DNA of 64,000 nucleotides from Chlamydoabsidia padenii. Taxonomy: Eukaryota; Mucoromycota; Mucoromycetes; Mucorales; Cunninghamellaceae. Shown here piece by piece: positions 35,233-46,895 of this stretch. The notes below the pieces were generated by a model. It searched no databases and had not been told where the DNA came from. It was given only the letters and a program-made list of their open reading frames with translations. The position numbers and the translations under genes are program-made. Numbering within the stretch: position 1 is the stretch's first letter; every line of letters starts with the position of its first letter. The stretch covers positions 310,001 to 374,000 of the forward strand of contig JAIWND010000023.1 in the NCBI GenBank assembly GCA_025330725.1. The letters run 5' to 3'.

Positions 35233-36340
35233 CTATAATTTCCTGAATTTGCCTTGTAACCAGACCCTATACATTTTAAGTTTTCGACTTCTGTTGACCA
35301 ATAGACGACGATCCACGGCATTTTGTTCGATTTTGAAGAGAGGGTTAAACAAGGTATCCAGTTCTTGGGGTGTAAAAAAATAGACACGAGTACCATCACC
35401 ACGAATATAAAAGTTTTCCTTCAACAAGCGTTTTTCCTTGAATCGTAGTTGAGCGAGATCATGACGACCATAATCACGGAAGAGCACGAGACCACCAGGT
35501 TTGAGCATTCGATCGAGGTTCTTGATTGCTTGATCCCATTGCTCAGGAGCGAGGGCCGAGAAGACAAAGATCATGACGATAATATCGAGTGAGTTGGGAG
35601 CAATGGCGTCAGGTAGATCGGGGCTGGCCAAATCCCATACAAACGCCTGAGATCGTGTGGGGTCATAATCGGGATTGCTTTGCACCACTTGGACCGCTGT
35701 GGAGGAGAAGTCGGCCGCATACACAAAGAGATCTGGGTTTTGACTTTGTTCTAATAAGGGGAACATGGTGTTGCCTGCTCCACATCCTACTTCAAATATC
35801 CGCTTTTGACCTGCCTATAATAATAAAATAAGGTGAGTATCTATGCAGTCTAGGAAGGGGGGGCTTGTTTTTTTTTTGAATATTTACTTCTGCAGTGGCT
35901 GCTTCGAATAGTTCAGGGAATTCCAGTTTCAACCAATGGCGATCCTTGAAAAACCTGTTTTCATTCTTGGTGTAAAAGGTGTTCCAGTATTCCGCAGGCT
36001 TGTCGTAGTATTGTTCTATTAACGAAGATCATTATCAAGTCTATTTTTTATCCCTAACCCCCTTACCTTGTTCATCTTCAGGCACAGGATTGTTCAGGTG
36101 CTTTTCGATTTGACTTTGAGCATATTGTTCTTGTTCTTGATCCCACTCGACGTGATCCCTTTACAAAAAAAAAAAAAAAAAGCCTTTAGTATCTTTTTTA
36201 CCTTTTTTCCAATAATCTTACCAAGCATTATAGTTAAAGACAGTATCTTGATCCTTCAACAATCTTGAACCAAAAGCAGTACTATCTTCGGTGTTATTGA
36301 CATCGAGAGCGGAAGAGGTTGTCTTTTTGTCGTCGTCCAT
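35233..36340 (-). CDS. METTL2/Trm140-type tRNA N3-methylcytidine methyltransferase
   Basis: SAM-dependent methyltransferase expected to make m3C at position 32 of tRNA-Thr/Ser/Arg. Exons 36340-36222, 36158-36067, 36015-35888 and 35814-35233 give 306 residues. The family-specific N-terminal region is present ([10 protein letters not shown], then [20 protein letters not shown] and EFPEL), before SAM motif I ([10 protein letters not shown], about 120-129). Further landmarks are [33 protein letters not shown] and [13 protein letters not shown]. This matches METTL2/6/8 and yeast Trm140 or fission-yeast Trm141; which tRNA is modified cannot be read. A GCAATCCCGACATCCGC motif lies about 100 bp upstream, and a (GA)n run (36342-36363) directly precedes the ATG. 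Confidence 0.92.
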
Positions 36341-36730
36341 GGAGAGAGAGAGAGAGAGAGAGAGACGGTGAGATATACAAACAGGGAAGAGAAGAAAAAA
36401 AAAATATTTTGATTCCAAGCAACAAATCATATATTGCAATCCCGACATCCGCTCTGACAATATCATTGATATATATGGAGCCAGATTTATGTTAAATCCC
36501 ATTAAGCCATCTACTTGTATATCCAAATGATAATGGGCACTTTTTTTTTCTGGCCTGTTTGTACTTTCTCTACATCAATGCCAATTTTACGCAAGTAACA
36601 GCCATCCAGGGCCACAAAGCGGGATTTGAATTCCGGCTCATTCAGATTAAAGTCCTCTTGCTGTTTTTTTTTTTTTTTGTTTCTCTTTCTCTTTTTATCC
36701 TCTTGCGCACCGTCATACTGAATTATTGGA
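36341..36730. other. Intergenic with two promoter-type motifs
   Basis: Contains GCAATCCCGACATCCGC (36436-36452, methyltransferase side) and GCGGGATTTGAATTC (36619-36633), which faces the remnant locus starting near 36.73 kb. A T-tract lies at 36664-36679. Confidence 0.5.
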
Positions 36731-37860
36731 CTTGCTTGCTCAACAAAGCGCCCTCAACATTAACAATGCATATGAACGACCTACTACCATCTTTATCAAC
36801 TCATTTCAGCTCACTCATACCACTTCAGTAATAACAACATACTCTCCGGCACAGCCCATTCATTTTACAACAACAATAAAACGCGAAGATTTGATACAAC
36901 CTACTTACATTCATGGCATCACACTCAACTCTCAACCAACCAACATGCAACGAATCAAGCTGGAAAGTTGTCTCGATTTCTCTAGCTTGATGTCTTTGGA
37001 GGGACCTGTGTTATAAAAGGCGATATTGATGCACCCCTCTGGTTATCACTTCCTCTCAAAGTTATGAAGCAACTCACGGTGGCACAGTCAACCAAGCAAC
37101 AAGTGGACAGTTTATTAAATTCTAATCATTGGAGGTGGACTAGGTGAAGCCATTTTACATCAAGTGCGTACCTTTTTGGCTTACATTATTGAATCAGGTA
37201 GGGACTTAAAACCCCCCAACGTAAATGATGTATGCTTATGGCCTTTATATAATCTCTTGCAAACGATCCTTATATAGCACCATCAAACCCCCAATAGACT
37301 GTCCCCCTTCATCTCACATAGTTGATAGGAATTGGTATTTGGGTAGGTGAAAAATAACCCACGCATACAACTTCTCATGTCCCCCCCCCCTTTTTTTTTT
37401 TACCATAGTGCTCCCGATACGGAAATAGCTGCGATGCATAAGGAACAAGTCATGCGGGAAAATATAATCTTCTCTAAAGGTAAGATTCTGCCAGAATAGT
37501 GTCGATAGAATAAAAATTAAAAGGATCACCCATCATAGCATTAGCAGGGTGTAACCTAGGGCGGACATTGAAAATGTTATTAACATGCTATACTGTTTTT
37601 ATAGTAATTGGGGATATGAATAATGATACCCGTTTGGAAACTCTCATTTGACTACTATGGAATCTATCAAAGTGATGATTATTGGTGAATAACAAGACTG
37701 AATCGAATAGGTAAAGGTGCGTTGGGGTTATAAAGACTTGGCAACTGGCTCGACGGAGTTTGGGCGATTATTCCAAGATCTCTTTTGCAGGACTACTCGG
37801 GAACTCTACTTTATGGACATCTTTAATAAAGTGTGCTTCGGTTGATCTGTTGGCGCAAAG
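36731..37860 (+). pseudogene. Probable decayed gene, possibly FAD-dependent monooxygenase
   Basis: A promoter-type motif (36619-36633) is followed by frames that look coding but cannot be joined. 36726-37016 is open for 97 codons without a usable ATG. Around 37125-37165 a frame reads LIIGGGLGEAILHQ, which resembles the dinucleotide-binding GxGxxG start of flavoprotein monooxygenases. Around 37410-37480 a frame reads APDTEIAAMHKEQVMREN and ends at a GTAAG donor. Around 37715-37845 a frame reads VRWGYKDLATGSTEFGRLF before a stop. Stops and frame changes between the pieces, and the missing rest of the family, suggest a pseudogene. The flavoprotein call rests on one motif. Confidence 0.3.
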
Positions 37861-38370
37861 AAAGATTTTGTATTCAAATGGCAATCTACCAGGAATTCTA
37901 AAGGTGAAAGGCAAGTCGGCATAGAACATGGATACTTGATGTGGATCATTTGCGGTGTACCTTGCGCCTAAAGGATTAGTGATGCAGGTAATAATAGAAA
38001 TACATTGTGATTGCTGTTGACTGCTACTAATGATGATTTTCATTTACTATGTTAATTTAGGTGTGTGGTAAAATCACAAGATCATGATGGTTTATTCTAC
38101 TACTCAATTAAACTTTGTGTACTACTTAACTCTGGATCTGAACATCAAAAAAAGTTGAACCTTAACGGCAGCAATTGGAAATTTGGAATCCCGATCATAT
38201 CACCTCTTTTTTAACAGTTTTATATTTTTTAGAATTATTCCCCTTTTCTTCCTTCTTCTTCACTCTTCCTTCGTCATTCTCCCACCCAATACACTACTCC
38301 TTACTATTATATTACTTCCCCTATTTGAACCCATACCTTTCCTTTATATTCACCTCACTCATTTATTTGA
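37861..38370. other. Intergenic, promoter region of Frizzled-like receptor
   Basis: No gene seen. TTTGGAATCCCGATC (38182-38196), a diverged motif copy, lies about 180 bp before the ATG at 38371, followed by a C/T-rich leader. Confidence 0.45.
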
Positions 38371-40807
38371 ATGCTACCTAAACTTGCTGCCATTCTAACA
38401 GTTGCTGTATTCAGTGCTGGGCTTGTATCTTCTCGTAAGTGAACAAAATAGAACAAAACACACTATTCACTAGCCAATATAACCATTCTCTCTATAGAAA
38501 ATACGACAACACAATGTTCACAATATCCCGGGAATGGAATATGCGCGGTAAATAGAATAAAATGACGACTATGATAGGTCTTTGTGAAACTTGTCAAACT
38601 GACCAGTATTCCCTTTTGTGCTTTAAACATGACTAACAGCAATATATCAAGACACCGATTTTATCACCACTGGGCGTCAATGCTACTGATCAACAATTAT
38701 CATCATTACTCGAATTAAAACAATCGATGGGGACAATCGATCCTAGCTGTGTGGATACTTTTTACCGTTATGCTTGCTCTTCCGCTTATCCAGCCTGTAA
38801 TACAAATGGAAGTAGGTATCGAATATAACAAAAAGAAAAACAAAGTCGTATATGTATATATCATTGATTGACTTTTTTTTTTTTTTTTTTACTTGTTTTG
38901 GTATGAATAGGTAATACAACTATACTCCCAGGCTGTATGTCGACTTGCCAAGAAGTTGAACGAAGTTGCGGCTTGCTTTTTACCCTCACCAACAAGACAG
39001 ATCTTTTACCTGACTGTAAAGCCATCTCACCCATCACCAAATTATCTCTCCAACCAGATGACAGTTGCAATTTGATCTCACCTACAGGTAAATCTACTAC
39101 AACACTCAGTCAGAATCATCGCTCACTATTTTATTATTATTACTACTGTTAGTGGATAATCAACACAGCGGACTCAATATTTCTGCTCTTCCAGCTGGAA
39201 TGGTCTTGGCGACTTGTCCTGATCCTTTCATTGTCGATCCTGTTGCCCAAAAAGATCCAACAAAATCATCCAACCCTACCAACTGTCGATTCGGATGCTG
39301 TGTGCCGTGCCCTTATCAAAACTATGTAAGTAATAAGACGACGACGACGATGATAGACACAATGGGTAGATATTGACCTTCTTCTTTTTTATCTAGTTTT
39401 ACAATCAAGGCTGGTCTGAACATGCCTTTTTTGCAACTGATATTGTTCGCTCCGTATCAGCCGTGGCGGTCTTCTTCATCATGGTTAGCTACTTTGTATT
39501 ACCTGACAAACGAAGGCAAGTGCAAAAGAAAAAAAAAATGCATTGTCTGGGTTTGAAATTGGGAACTAACATCTTATTCTTATAGACATCCTTCGCTACT
39601 GATCCTAAACTTCTCGGTGGCCGTCTTCTTGTTTAGTTTTGTCGCCTTCTTCTCGGTGGGTGATTCCAAACGACTCCAATGTGCCAGTGACATTCTACCC
39701 AGCACTCAAGAAACTAACAGTCTGTGCGCGGCTCAAGGTGCCATTCTCATGTTTGCCTCTCTTGCTACTGTGCTTTGGTGTTGTGCATTGATCATCAATG
39801 TAAGTTTAACGAAATCAAAAACAAACAAGACCAATGACTTGAACATATTTCTATTTATCTCTGTAGCTTCACCTCCACACTGTCTGGTCATCCAACTTCT
39901 TTACCAACAAGTACTTTTTGCTTCACCTCTTTTGCTGGGGTGTACCTGCCGCCTTTATGGCCACGGCACTGGGGATGAAACAAATTCAATATGAATTCGC
40001 CAATCTTTGTTTGGTCTCATTGGATCAAATTTTCAACTTGCTCTTCTATCCCATGGCGGCGATCATCATTCCAAGCTTTATCCTTCATATGTGTACTTTT
40101 ATATATATTGCCAGGGTAAGAAACAATTCAAAATAGGTATTCATCGGTCACTCATTTATCGACTACCTTTTATTATTATTAACTAGATTGCTGTGCGGGA
40201 AGGAATCGAATCTGATATGTCTCAATCTGCCTCAAACCAATCCTTTGGTCGAACCCAACGTGCTGTTCGACACAAACATGTCATCCAGGCGGTACATATC
40301 CAATGGCGTGCGGCGCTTTTGGCGATTATTGCCTGTGTTACTGTGTTATTCTATTGGGTAAGTAGAAAGAGAACAAGAATAGAATTAAAAAGTACTAATT
40401 ATAGTTTTATCTGTGGCGTAGATCTTTTACTTTACACAAATCCGTCATGTCAATGATCTTGTTCAAGACGATTCAATTCTGAACAGCTGGATTCAATGCA
40501 TGATTACACCTGGAAACACTCAAAATTCTTGTGTTGGTATGGTAAGCTCTCATTTGCCTCCTTTTGGATTGATGGTGGCGGCCGAAGCTCTAGTCAGTGT
40601 GATCGGGATCTGGTTTTTGTAAGTCTCTTCTATCCATTCCTTATCATGTCAATTACTAACTCTTTTTTTCTCTCTCTATTTTGTAGCCTCATTTTTGCAA
40701 AACGATCGATCTTTATTGAATGGAATGATTTGATTTACAACATTCGTGTTTACTTGGGTGGTCGTGGTCGTGCGGAAAAACATGGGGAACAATTCTTCCA
40801 ACTTTAA
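38371..40807 (+). CDS. Frizzled/Smoothened-like seven-helix receptor with Fz domain
   Basis: Cell-surface receptor of the Frizzled class. Eleven exons: 38371-38434, 38498-38547, 38640-38811, 38911-39087, 39153-39325, 39397-39515, 39586-39799, 39867-40115, 40187-40357, 40422-40618, 40687-40807, giving 568 residues. A signal peptide (about 1-21) precedes a Cys-rich Fz-type ectodomain with N-glycosylation sites (CVDTFYRYACSSAYPAC, PGCMSTCQEVERSC). A second Cys cluster (FGCCVPCPYQNYFYNQGW) comes just before helix 1. Seven hydrophobic helices follow, with TVWSSNFFTNKYF after helix 3 and RAVRHKHVIQAVHIQWRAALLA before helix 6. Intron 6 uses a GC donor (CGAAG/GCAAGT). Such receptors occur in early-diverging fungi although Wnt ligands are not known there; the ligand is unknown. 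Confidence 0.88.
39516..39585 (+). other. GC-AG intron in receptor gene
   Basis: Donor AAG/GCAAGT, acceptor TTATAG; joins PDKR and RHPSLLILNF in frame, whereas the nearby GT would shift the frame. Confidence 0.7.
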
Positions 40808-41640
40808 CAAACTCATCACCATTCCCTTTGTACTTTTACACACACACATCCATAGTATTGGTCCATTAAGGTCCTTTTTTATAGCTTACTCATATCTATC
40901 TATCTATATAATATATATATATTCTGTGATAGTCCCTTATTGTTATGTTGCATGTCTTTACTTGATTCAATAAAGAAATACTGTCTCTTTATCTGTCTTG
41001 ATATTATTGCGTAGATGTACTGTTATTGGGCAAGGGTTGGTAAAAGGAATGAACACAGCACCACCAGCGCACACCTCATACACTCGATAGATCCAAGCTG
41101 TGCCTACATTCATGCACGCCAAATCAAAACAGGCGGGATTTGAAAATGTTTTTTTTTTCTTTCCTGAACAATATCAACCCACCTTCATCTCAACATTGAC
41201 CAGACTAGTACAAGTACCTAAACTTAAAAATGTTGGTTGAATGAAAAAAAAAAAAATGTTTATATCTTTGAGGTGCATGAACAGTTCAAAGAGCAATGGT
41301 CATTTCCGAATTTCACTTCCCATGGCGGGATTTAAATGTCATTTGTTTGATCCTAGACGGGATGAAAATTATGCAAAACCTCATCCCGTGCTCGTTGACC
41401 CTGAATCTATAAAAGTTTACATAAGATGACATATTATTATACCATGTCATGACACATTGGTATTAATATTATTATGTGCCACCTTATGCATACATGTGCT
41501 GGTTAAAACACAAATGGTAATTCCCCACTATACAAAGTGATTACAAAAGTATCATGTTTGTCATTTTATAGTCAGATGCACCCTATTCAACAATGTAACG
41601 CTTTTGTTTATTAACTTTATGATTCAATCTAATAAATATA
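40808..41640. other. Intergenic with two exact promoter-type motifs
   Basis: 3' flank of the receptor gene, with AATAAA near 40970. Exact GGCGGGATTTGAAAAT (41132-41147) and GGCGGGATTTAAATG (41324-41338) occur without a recognised gene beside them; ATTCATGCACGCC (41109-41121) immediately precedes the first. Confidence 0.5.
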
Positions 41641-42280
41641 ACTATATCTACTCTATGTTGTTCCCCGTCCCACAAGGTCCAGGTTTCTTTGAATGTCTGA
41701 GTGATCACTTGTATTAGCGGCCAGCTAATCAAAGCCATATCATGTAAGAGTCAAAAGATGCCAAACATTAGTAAACAATGTGAGAAGATAAAGAGAGTAA
41801 TCATAGCCTAGTGTGAATTCACTTACCTTGTGTTTACCTCACCACCCTACAAACAGAGAGATCAAAATAGATTCCTTCACTGAGACAAGGCCGCGATCGA
41901 TGGAAGATACAAGCTGTGATGACCTAAATACACACTGTCCGTCCTTTGTGCCGATTCCAGGTTCTATGCTTGATTAAAAAAAAAAAAAAGGTGTTATCTA
42001 TCGATTAATGATTGTTATTCTATTTACCTTACCGCCTGTCTGTACATCTTATATCAGTTTTCCTAGAGTACATTAGGCTGGTCTGGCTGGATAAAAAGAA
42101 TCGTCCAAGCTGGAAAGAGTAAGTTGAAGATTCATAAAGTAGTAGAATGTTGAACCGTACTGTTGTTTTGTTGTGTATGGTGACGAGGTGATCGTAATGT
42201 AGTGTGTGATTGAAAAAGAGAGAAGGGAGAAGAAAAAAGAAAAAAAGGGATAAAGACGATTTTCAAATCCCGATATAAAA
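41641..42280 (-). other. Candidate minus-strand locus, spliced, no clear protein
   Basis: A promoter motif (TATCGGGATTTGAAAA on minus, 42260-42275) is followed by a C/T-rich leader, an ATG at 42136 opening only 20 codons (MNLQLTLSSLDDSFYPARPA), and an overlapping second ATG near 42076. Donor and acceptor signals with a T-tract (about 42030 to 41965) and several downstream GT-AG pairs allow more than one chain of exons, including one reading IEPGIGTKDGQCVFRSSQL. None matches a family I know. It could be a microprotein gene, a non-coding RNA, or a decaying gene. Confidence 0.3.
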
Positions 42281-42539
42281 TGAAATTGAAGTGTCAAATC
42301 ATATTCCGCCCTTTCTCTTTCTTCTCCAATACTCTTTTTTGGAAAAGGTGCAGGCTGGGCTATGGTAAAAAGTAAAAAGAAGAACTGGAACACAATCATT
42401 TTAACTAACTCTTGGTTTACTTTACTCACTATAAATAAGATCAATCTCTTCTTATCTTGTTTGACATTAACAAACAGGTTGGTAATAATGGTAATAAGAG
42501 ACATCGTATTAATGTACTAGCTTTGTTCTCTCCTCATTT

Positions 42540-43345
42540 GTAGTTGACTATGAAGCTTCCAAGACAAGGAACATGACAGGTAAAACAAAACAAAAAGGAG
42601 GGGGGGGAGATGAATCGGAGGACAAATAAGGATGGTGTGACGAAAAGAAACTCATGGTAAGTTGCCCTTGGGGCAAAGTCAAACAAAAAAGGGTCTTCCA
42701 AGAAATGTAAATGATTAACATATGATTATATTGATTTGTAGATTCCTGTATGGTGACTAATCAAACAGGGTATACTGGAGGATACTTGCATGAAACTTGT
42801 TTAGGGTATGACTCTTGATGGTAATGGCTCAATAATAAGAATTGAGAAGGATGATATAGGTAAAAGCAGAAAAAGGAAAAGAAGACAGAAACAGAAACAA
42901 AGGTCTAGAATCTGATAACTTTCTTTTTTTTTTTATCGGGTCACCGAAGCATAGGTTTGGATGTAAAGTGACCTGAAGATAACAAGACCAATAATTGTCC
43001 CGTAATAGGATGATGGGTGGGAATAACCTGTCAAGTTATCTCCATCAAGGTGTTTACTCTACCTCTCGACCGAAAAGCGGATCAACACTTTAATGAATTA
43101 CAGGAGGTATGTAGGAAAAGGAAATAAAACAAGGTTGAACAAAGAGGAAAATTCACTAACCTTCTTTTTCTCACTCACTCCCTCACTTGTTGGTTTAGGT
43201 TAATGAAGGATAACAGTGGTATTACTGTATAGGTAAGTCATGATAATGAAATTCTACGATTGGCCGAACAAGATCAAGGATATGCATGGTCCTCACAAGG
43301 TGGAATAATATGGTGCAGAGGATCTCTTTTTAATTAATGGTATGT
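42540..43345 (+). pseudogene. Remnant exons of an unidentified gene
   Basis: Short coding-like pieces occur in plus orientation: about 42543-42579 (VDYEASKTRNMT, ending at a GTAAAA donor), about 43030-43110 (ISIKVFTLPLDRKADQHFNELQEV, ending at GTATGT), and about 43240-43340 (HDNEILRLAEQDQGYAWSSQGG, ending at TAA). Stops and missing junctions separate them and no start was found. The peptide style is that of a conserved intracellular protein, but I cannot name it. Confidence 0.3.
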
Positions 43346-43565
43346 GTGATTATTGGGTGCAATGGTTGGTTGGTTATTGTGGCGGCGCTTTATCAGAATA
43401 CTAAATACCCATTCCTTCTTCTTTTAATATACTAGATATATAAATTACATAGATATACTGTTTGTTTAACTAATATAAAATAAAATAAAATAAAAAAAAG
43501 TCTCCTTTTACAATGCTGATCAAATAAACATTTAACACCAATCGCATGAATGATTGATATCTATC

Positions 43566-43600
<35 letters not shown>

Positions 43601-44015
43601 CATGGGTTTTACATTGGAGATAGGATAATACTCACAATTATCGTGAAACAAAAAGGGCGATCTCTTTTCTTTTGTAAATGTACGCACCTTGCAAGCACAC
43701 ATGGTATTAGATCTATTCTTAGTTACCTTTTTCTTTGTTGTTCCTTCTTCAAACCCCGATTACCTTGAGTCTTGGTTGTCCTTTGCCCTCGGAAGATCAA
43801 TCACACCACACTTATTATGAAAGTAGCCATTTTTTTATTTTATTTTGACAAGTTGATTCCGTTATTCGGTCGAGACTCCCTTCTCCCCCTTTCATTCACT
43901 TTTTGAAACTTCTTTTGTAAATATGCTTTCCATTGGTAGTTTCATTCTTCTTGGGTGAACACCGCTTTTTTTTACTCCGACTTTTTTTTCCTTTTTCATT
44001 CCCGCCTCTCAACTT

Positions 44016-44061
<46 letters not shown>

Positions 44062-44199
44062 TATAAAAAAAGCTATTTTGTTTAATTCGCTTCTCTTCCC
44101 TCTCTTTCTACCTTTTTTTTTTTTGCATTTTCTGCCTTTTCTCATCTTGATCCTTCCTACTTTACCCATATCACTTTATCACTTTATATATAAAATACC
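43346..44199. other. Intergenic with long T-tracts
   Basis: Contains T-tracts at 43569-43597 and 44018-44059 (42 bases) and C/T-rich leader sequence of the acetyltransferase gene. ATTCCCGCC (about 43999-44007) is a possible weak motif copy. No gene seen. Confidence 0.55.
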
Positions 44200-45016
44200 A
44201 TGAGTATGTCGGTTGCTGCATCACCCATGGCTCATCGGATCAGTCGTAAATTGACAATCTGTGAAGACACACATGAAATTAATGTACGACCAGTTGTTAA
44301 AGGTAATGTAGGATACACATCTTTATCAATTGATTTTCATCAAACTAAATTTTTACTATTACATGTATATAGGTGCTATTAATGAAGCCGCTCATACTTT
44401 GACTGATGGATATGCTAACAATGCTGTATTGGATTGGTGTTCTCGGGGTGCACCTACAAACGACTTTTTATTCACCTTCTTCAAAAGTCTTATCAATTCT
44501 GCTACTCTCTCTAGTCGGGACTTTACTGTACAAGTAGAAGGATGTAAAGGTGTGATGATCTGGACAAACAAACCTCAAGGCTTCTCCTTTTTACCAAGTG
44601 TTGCCAAACTCGCACGTATGATTGGTTGGGTGGCGGCTCTCCGATCATGTATCAAGTATCAACCATGGAGGGACAAATGGCGTCGAAAGGTGATGGCTGA
44701 TTATGATGATTATATTACTATTGCTTATCTTGGTGTACTTCCTCATGAACAACGCAAGGGGTTTGGATCTGCTCTTTTGAAATATGTTTTAGACAAGGCC
44801 GATACTGCTCATTACCCTATCTTTGTCGAGGTGACTGAATCTTCTGCTATTCCTTTCTTTGAACAACATGGTTTTGTCGTCAAAACGGATGGTCTGGTTT
44901 GTAATCATGCTCAACTTCCCGTCGCATTGATGGTGCGTGAACCTGTCACTTATACAGATGATCCCATACCTTTACGCTTAAAACCAGGTCGACGAAACTC
45001 TGATGAAACTGTCTAA
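44200..45016 (+). CDS. GNAT-family N-acetyltransferase
   Basis: Acetyl-CoA-dependent acetyltransferase of the GNAT superfamily, probably acting on a small molecule. Exons 44200-44302 and 44373-45016 give 248 residues. The acetyl-CoA site is the motif A sequence YLGVLPHEQRKGFGSALLKYVLDKA (V-x-P-x-x-R-x-x-G-x-G), followed by the motif B strand and helix PIFVEVTESSAIPFFEQHGF. The N-terminal half (RPVVKGAINEAAHTLTDGYAN) is like fungal GNATs annotated as puromycin acetyltransferase-like; the substrate cannot be told. The ATG at 44200 follows an A-rich leader (AAAATACCATGAG). Confidence 0.88.
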
Positions 45017-46895
45017 TCCAATCCTTCCCCCTTCATCTTTACTACTGTATATAATTTATCCCCAATCCATTATAAACGACATGTCTTTTTTAAACACCAC
45101 CTCATTCTCCCTTTGTCATCATCATCCCACATCATTAGTATCATTGTTATTGCTATCTCATATGTCTTTTAATATATCTTATTCCCCAATTTACCATTAT
45201 TACATATATCAAATGTGGTTTTATAATAAAATACTTGTTATCATCATCTCCTTCAAATGTGTCAAAAATGCATGAATGAACCTTTTCCATTTTGGGAATA
45301 GCATAACTTTGACCCTTTTTTTTTTTTTAGGCCCAATACCAAACACTGTAATGCATCCGAAACTGAACTCATCATCGAGTAGATCTCAGGGGTAAATGTA
45401 CAGAATCGGTTCCCATCATGTATTCTAGATCACACCGATGTTGCAAAAAGAAAAAAAGCAGAAACAGAAGGAGATCAAATAGATACATACACATCAACAA
45501 ACAAATAAACATTACTGATAAGAATAAAAAGGGGGTCAAGAATATGTTTTAGATAAAGAGGTTTTTATTATAAAGTAAAAGTGTGATGATAAGGTCATCT
45601 TGTTCACTTTATTAGTTATTCTATCGATAAACTACATTAACAAATCAAGTCTAAACTATATAAGATTTAATAATAAAAAAGGTGATCAGGGCTAAAAGGT
45701 TACACCTACCGTCGATGGGTTTATTCGATTCGGTCCATTTCTAAAGATATATATATATATATATAATAGAGAGTAGTAGCACATAAATGTTTCCCGTCCT
45801 TTCCCCTCCCCCCCCCTGAATAACTACCCCCCACATGGTTTAGTACCGTCCGATCCTACCGAGAAGTGATTCATCATTAAAGTTTTGCTGTTGATTTACT
45901 GGTCTAGACTTCTTCTTCTTGAGATGGAGCAGCTGTCATGATATAGTAGACGGTTTTGTTGTCCGGAATTGCTGAAATTCATCTTTCTGTCATCCAAAAA
46001 GTGGCCATAGTCGTTCGTGTCTGTATTGGTCCCTTTTTGTTAACAAGATGAGAGTGGACGGATACTGGTGATTGAGATCATTTGGTCCACTATCATCAAT
46101 AAAAAGTAAAAAGTTAATAAAGGCGTATGAGGTAAAGATCGGTTAATATGTGGTTCAATGATTTGATTCTTTTGCTTGGTATTACAATATCAGTATAGTT
46201 CATCTTTTTCTAGTTGATTCGGATGAATGTTAAAAAACAAGAAGGAAGAGAAGAAAAAAAGATTTTCCCCTGAAATGAATCACTGGGGTTCAAGAAAAGC
46301 GGTATTTGAAATTTACAATTTTTACAATCATGCGTGCACTTCCATTGGGTCCCCCCTTTTTTTTCAACCCCTTTATTTCCCTCTTCACCTTGCTTCTCTC
46401 TTTTTCAATGATCTTGGATTACACACTCATGTATATGTGGTCAAGGTCAAGATAAAAAGAGAAGGTGGGCTTGATTGGCGATACACTGATCATTCATAAT
46501 ATGCATTCATATAATACCATTTTCAAAGAGAAATGTAATCAGCAAACAACTTGTTCATAAAGTTTCTCCTGGTACGGTACTTGTCTTTTGAAATTCAGTC
46601 TCCATCTCGTCTCGAAAGAGAAACAAAAAGCATTCAGCCATTAAGCTGATGATGCACACGACCATTTCTGTGGTATTCACTTTTTGATCAAGTGAAACAT
46701 TGAATGGAGAGAGACTGAAATCTTCCCAAAAAAAGGTACGCGCTACCATCATACATTAGTCTGTCGCCTTTCGGAATTTGAAACTGGAGAGGTAAAAAAT
46801 CTGAACTCAGCTAGCACTTGTTTGTATTTTTTTTTTCTTTTTTCTTTCCCACTATTATATATCACCTATCTTTTTTTTACCATTTATAATATACA
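45017..46895. other. Intergenic region with possible minus-strand locus at 45.9-46.3 kb
   Basis: No firm gene. On the minus strand, a motif read on plus as GCGGTATTTGAAATT (46299-46313) is followed by an ATG at 46203, GT/AG-like signals and a final frame ending at 45904 that reads AIPDNKTVYYIMTAAPSQEEEV. I could not find a chain joining them. TTCGGAATTTGAAAC at 46770-46784 is the likely motif of the next plus-strand gene. A (TA)n run lies at 45748-45765. Confidence 0.35.
46770..46784 (+). promoter_or_regulatory. TTCGGAATTTGAAAC motif upstream of kinesin-like gene
   Basis: Diverged motif copy about 115 bp before the ATG at 46896, followed by a T-rich leader. Confidence 0.4.

Noticed and set aside
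40542..40618. GTAAGC donor-like site inside receptor exon 10
   Set aside because: Reading straight through keeps SSHLPPFGLMVAAEALVSVIG, the last transmembrane helix, in frame; no matching acceptor is needed.
42073..42504. 143-codon minus-strand ORF
   Set aside because: The promoter-type motif (42260-42275) lies in its middle and its product is C/T-leader-like sequence, so most of it is promoter and 5' leader.
43955..44203. F/L-rich 82-codon ORF
   Set aside because: Translation of poly-T tracts upstream of the acetyltransferase gene.
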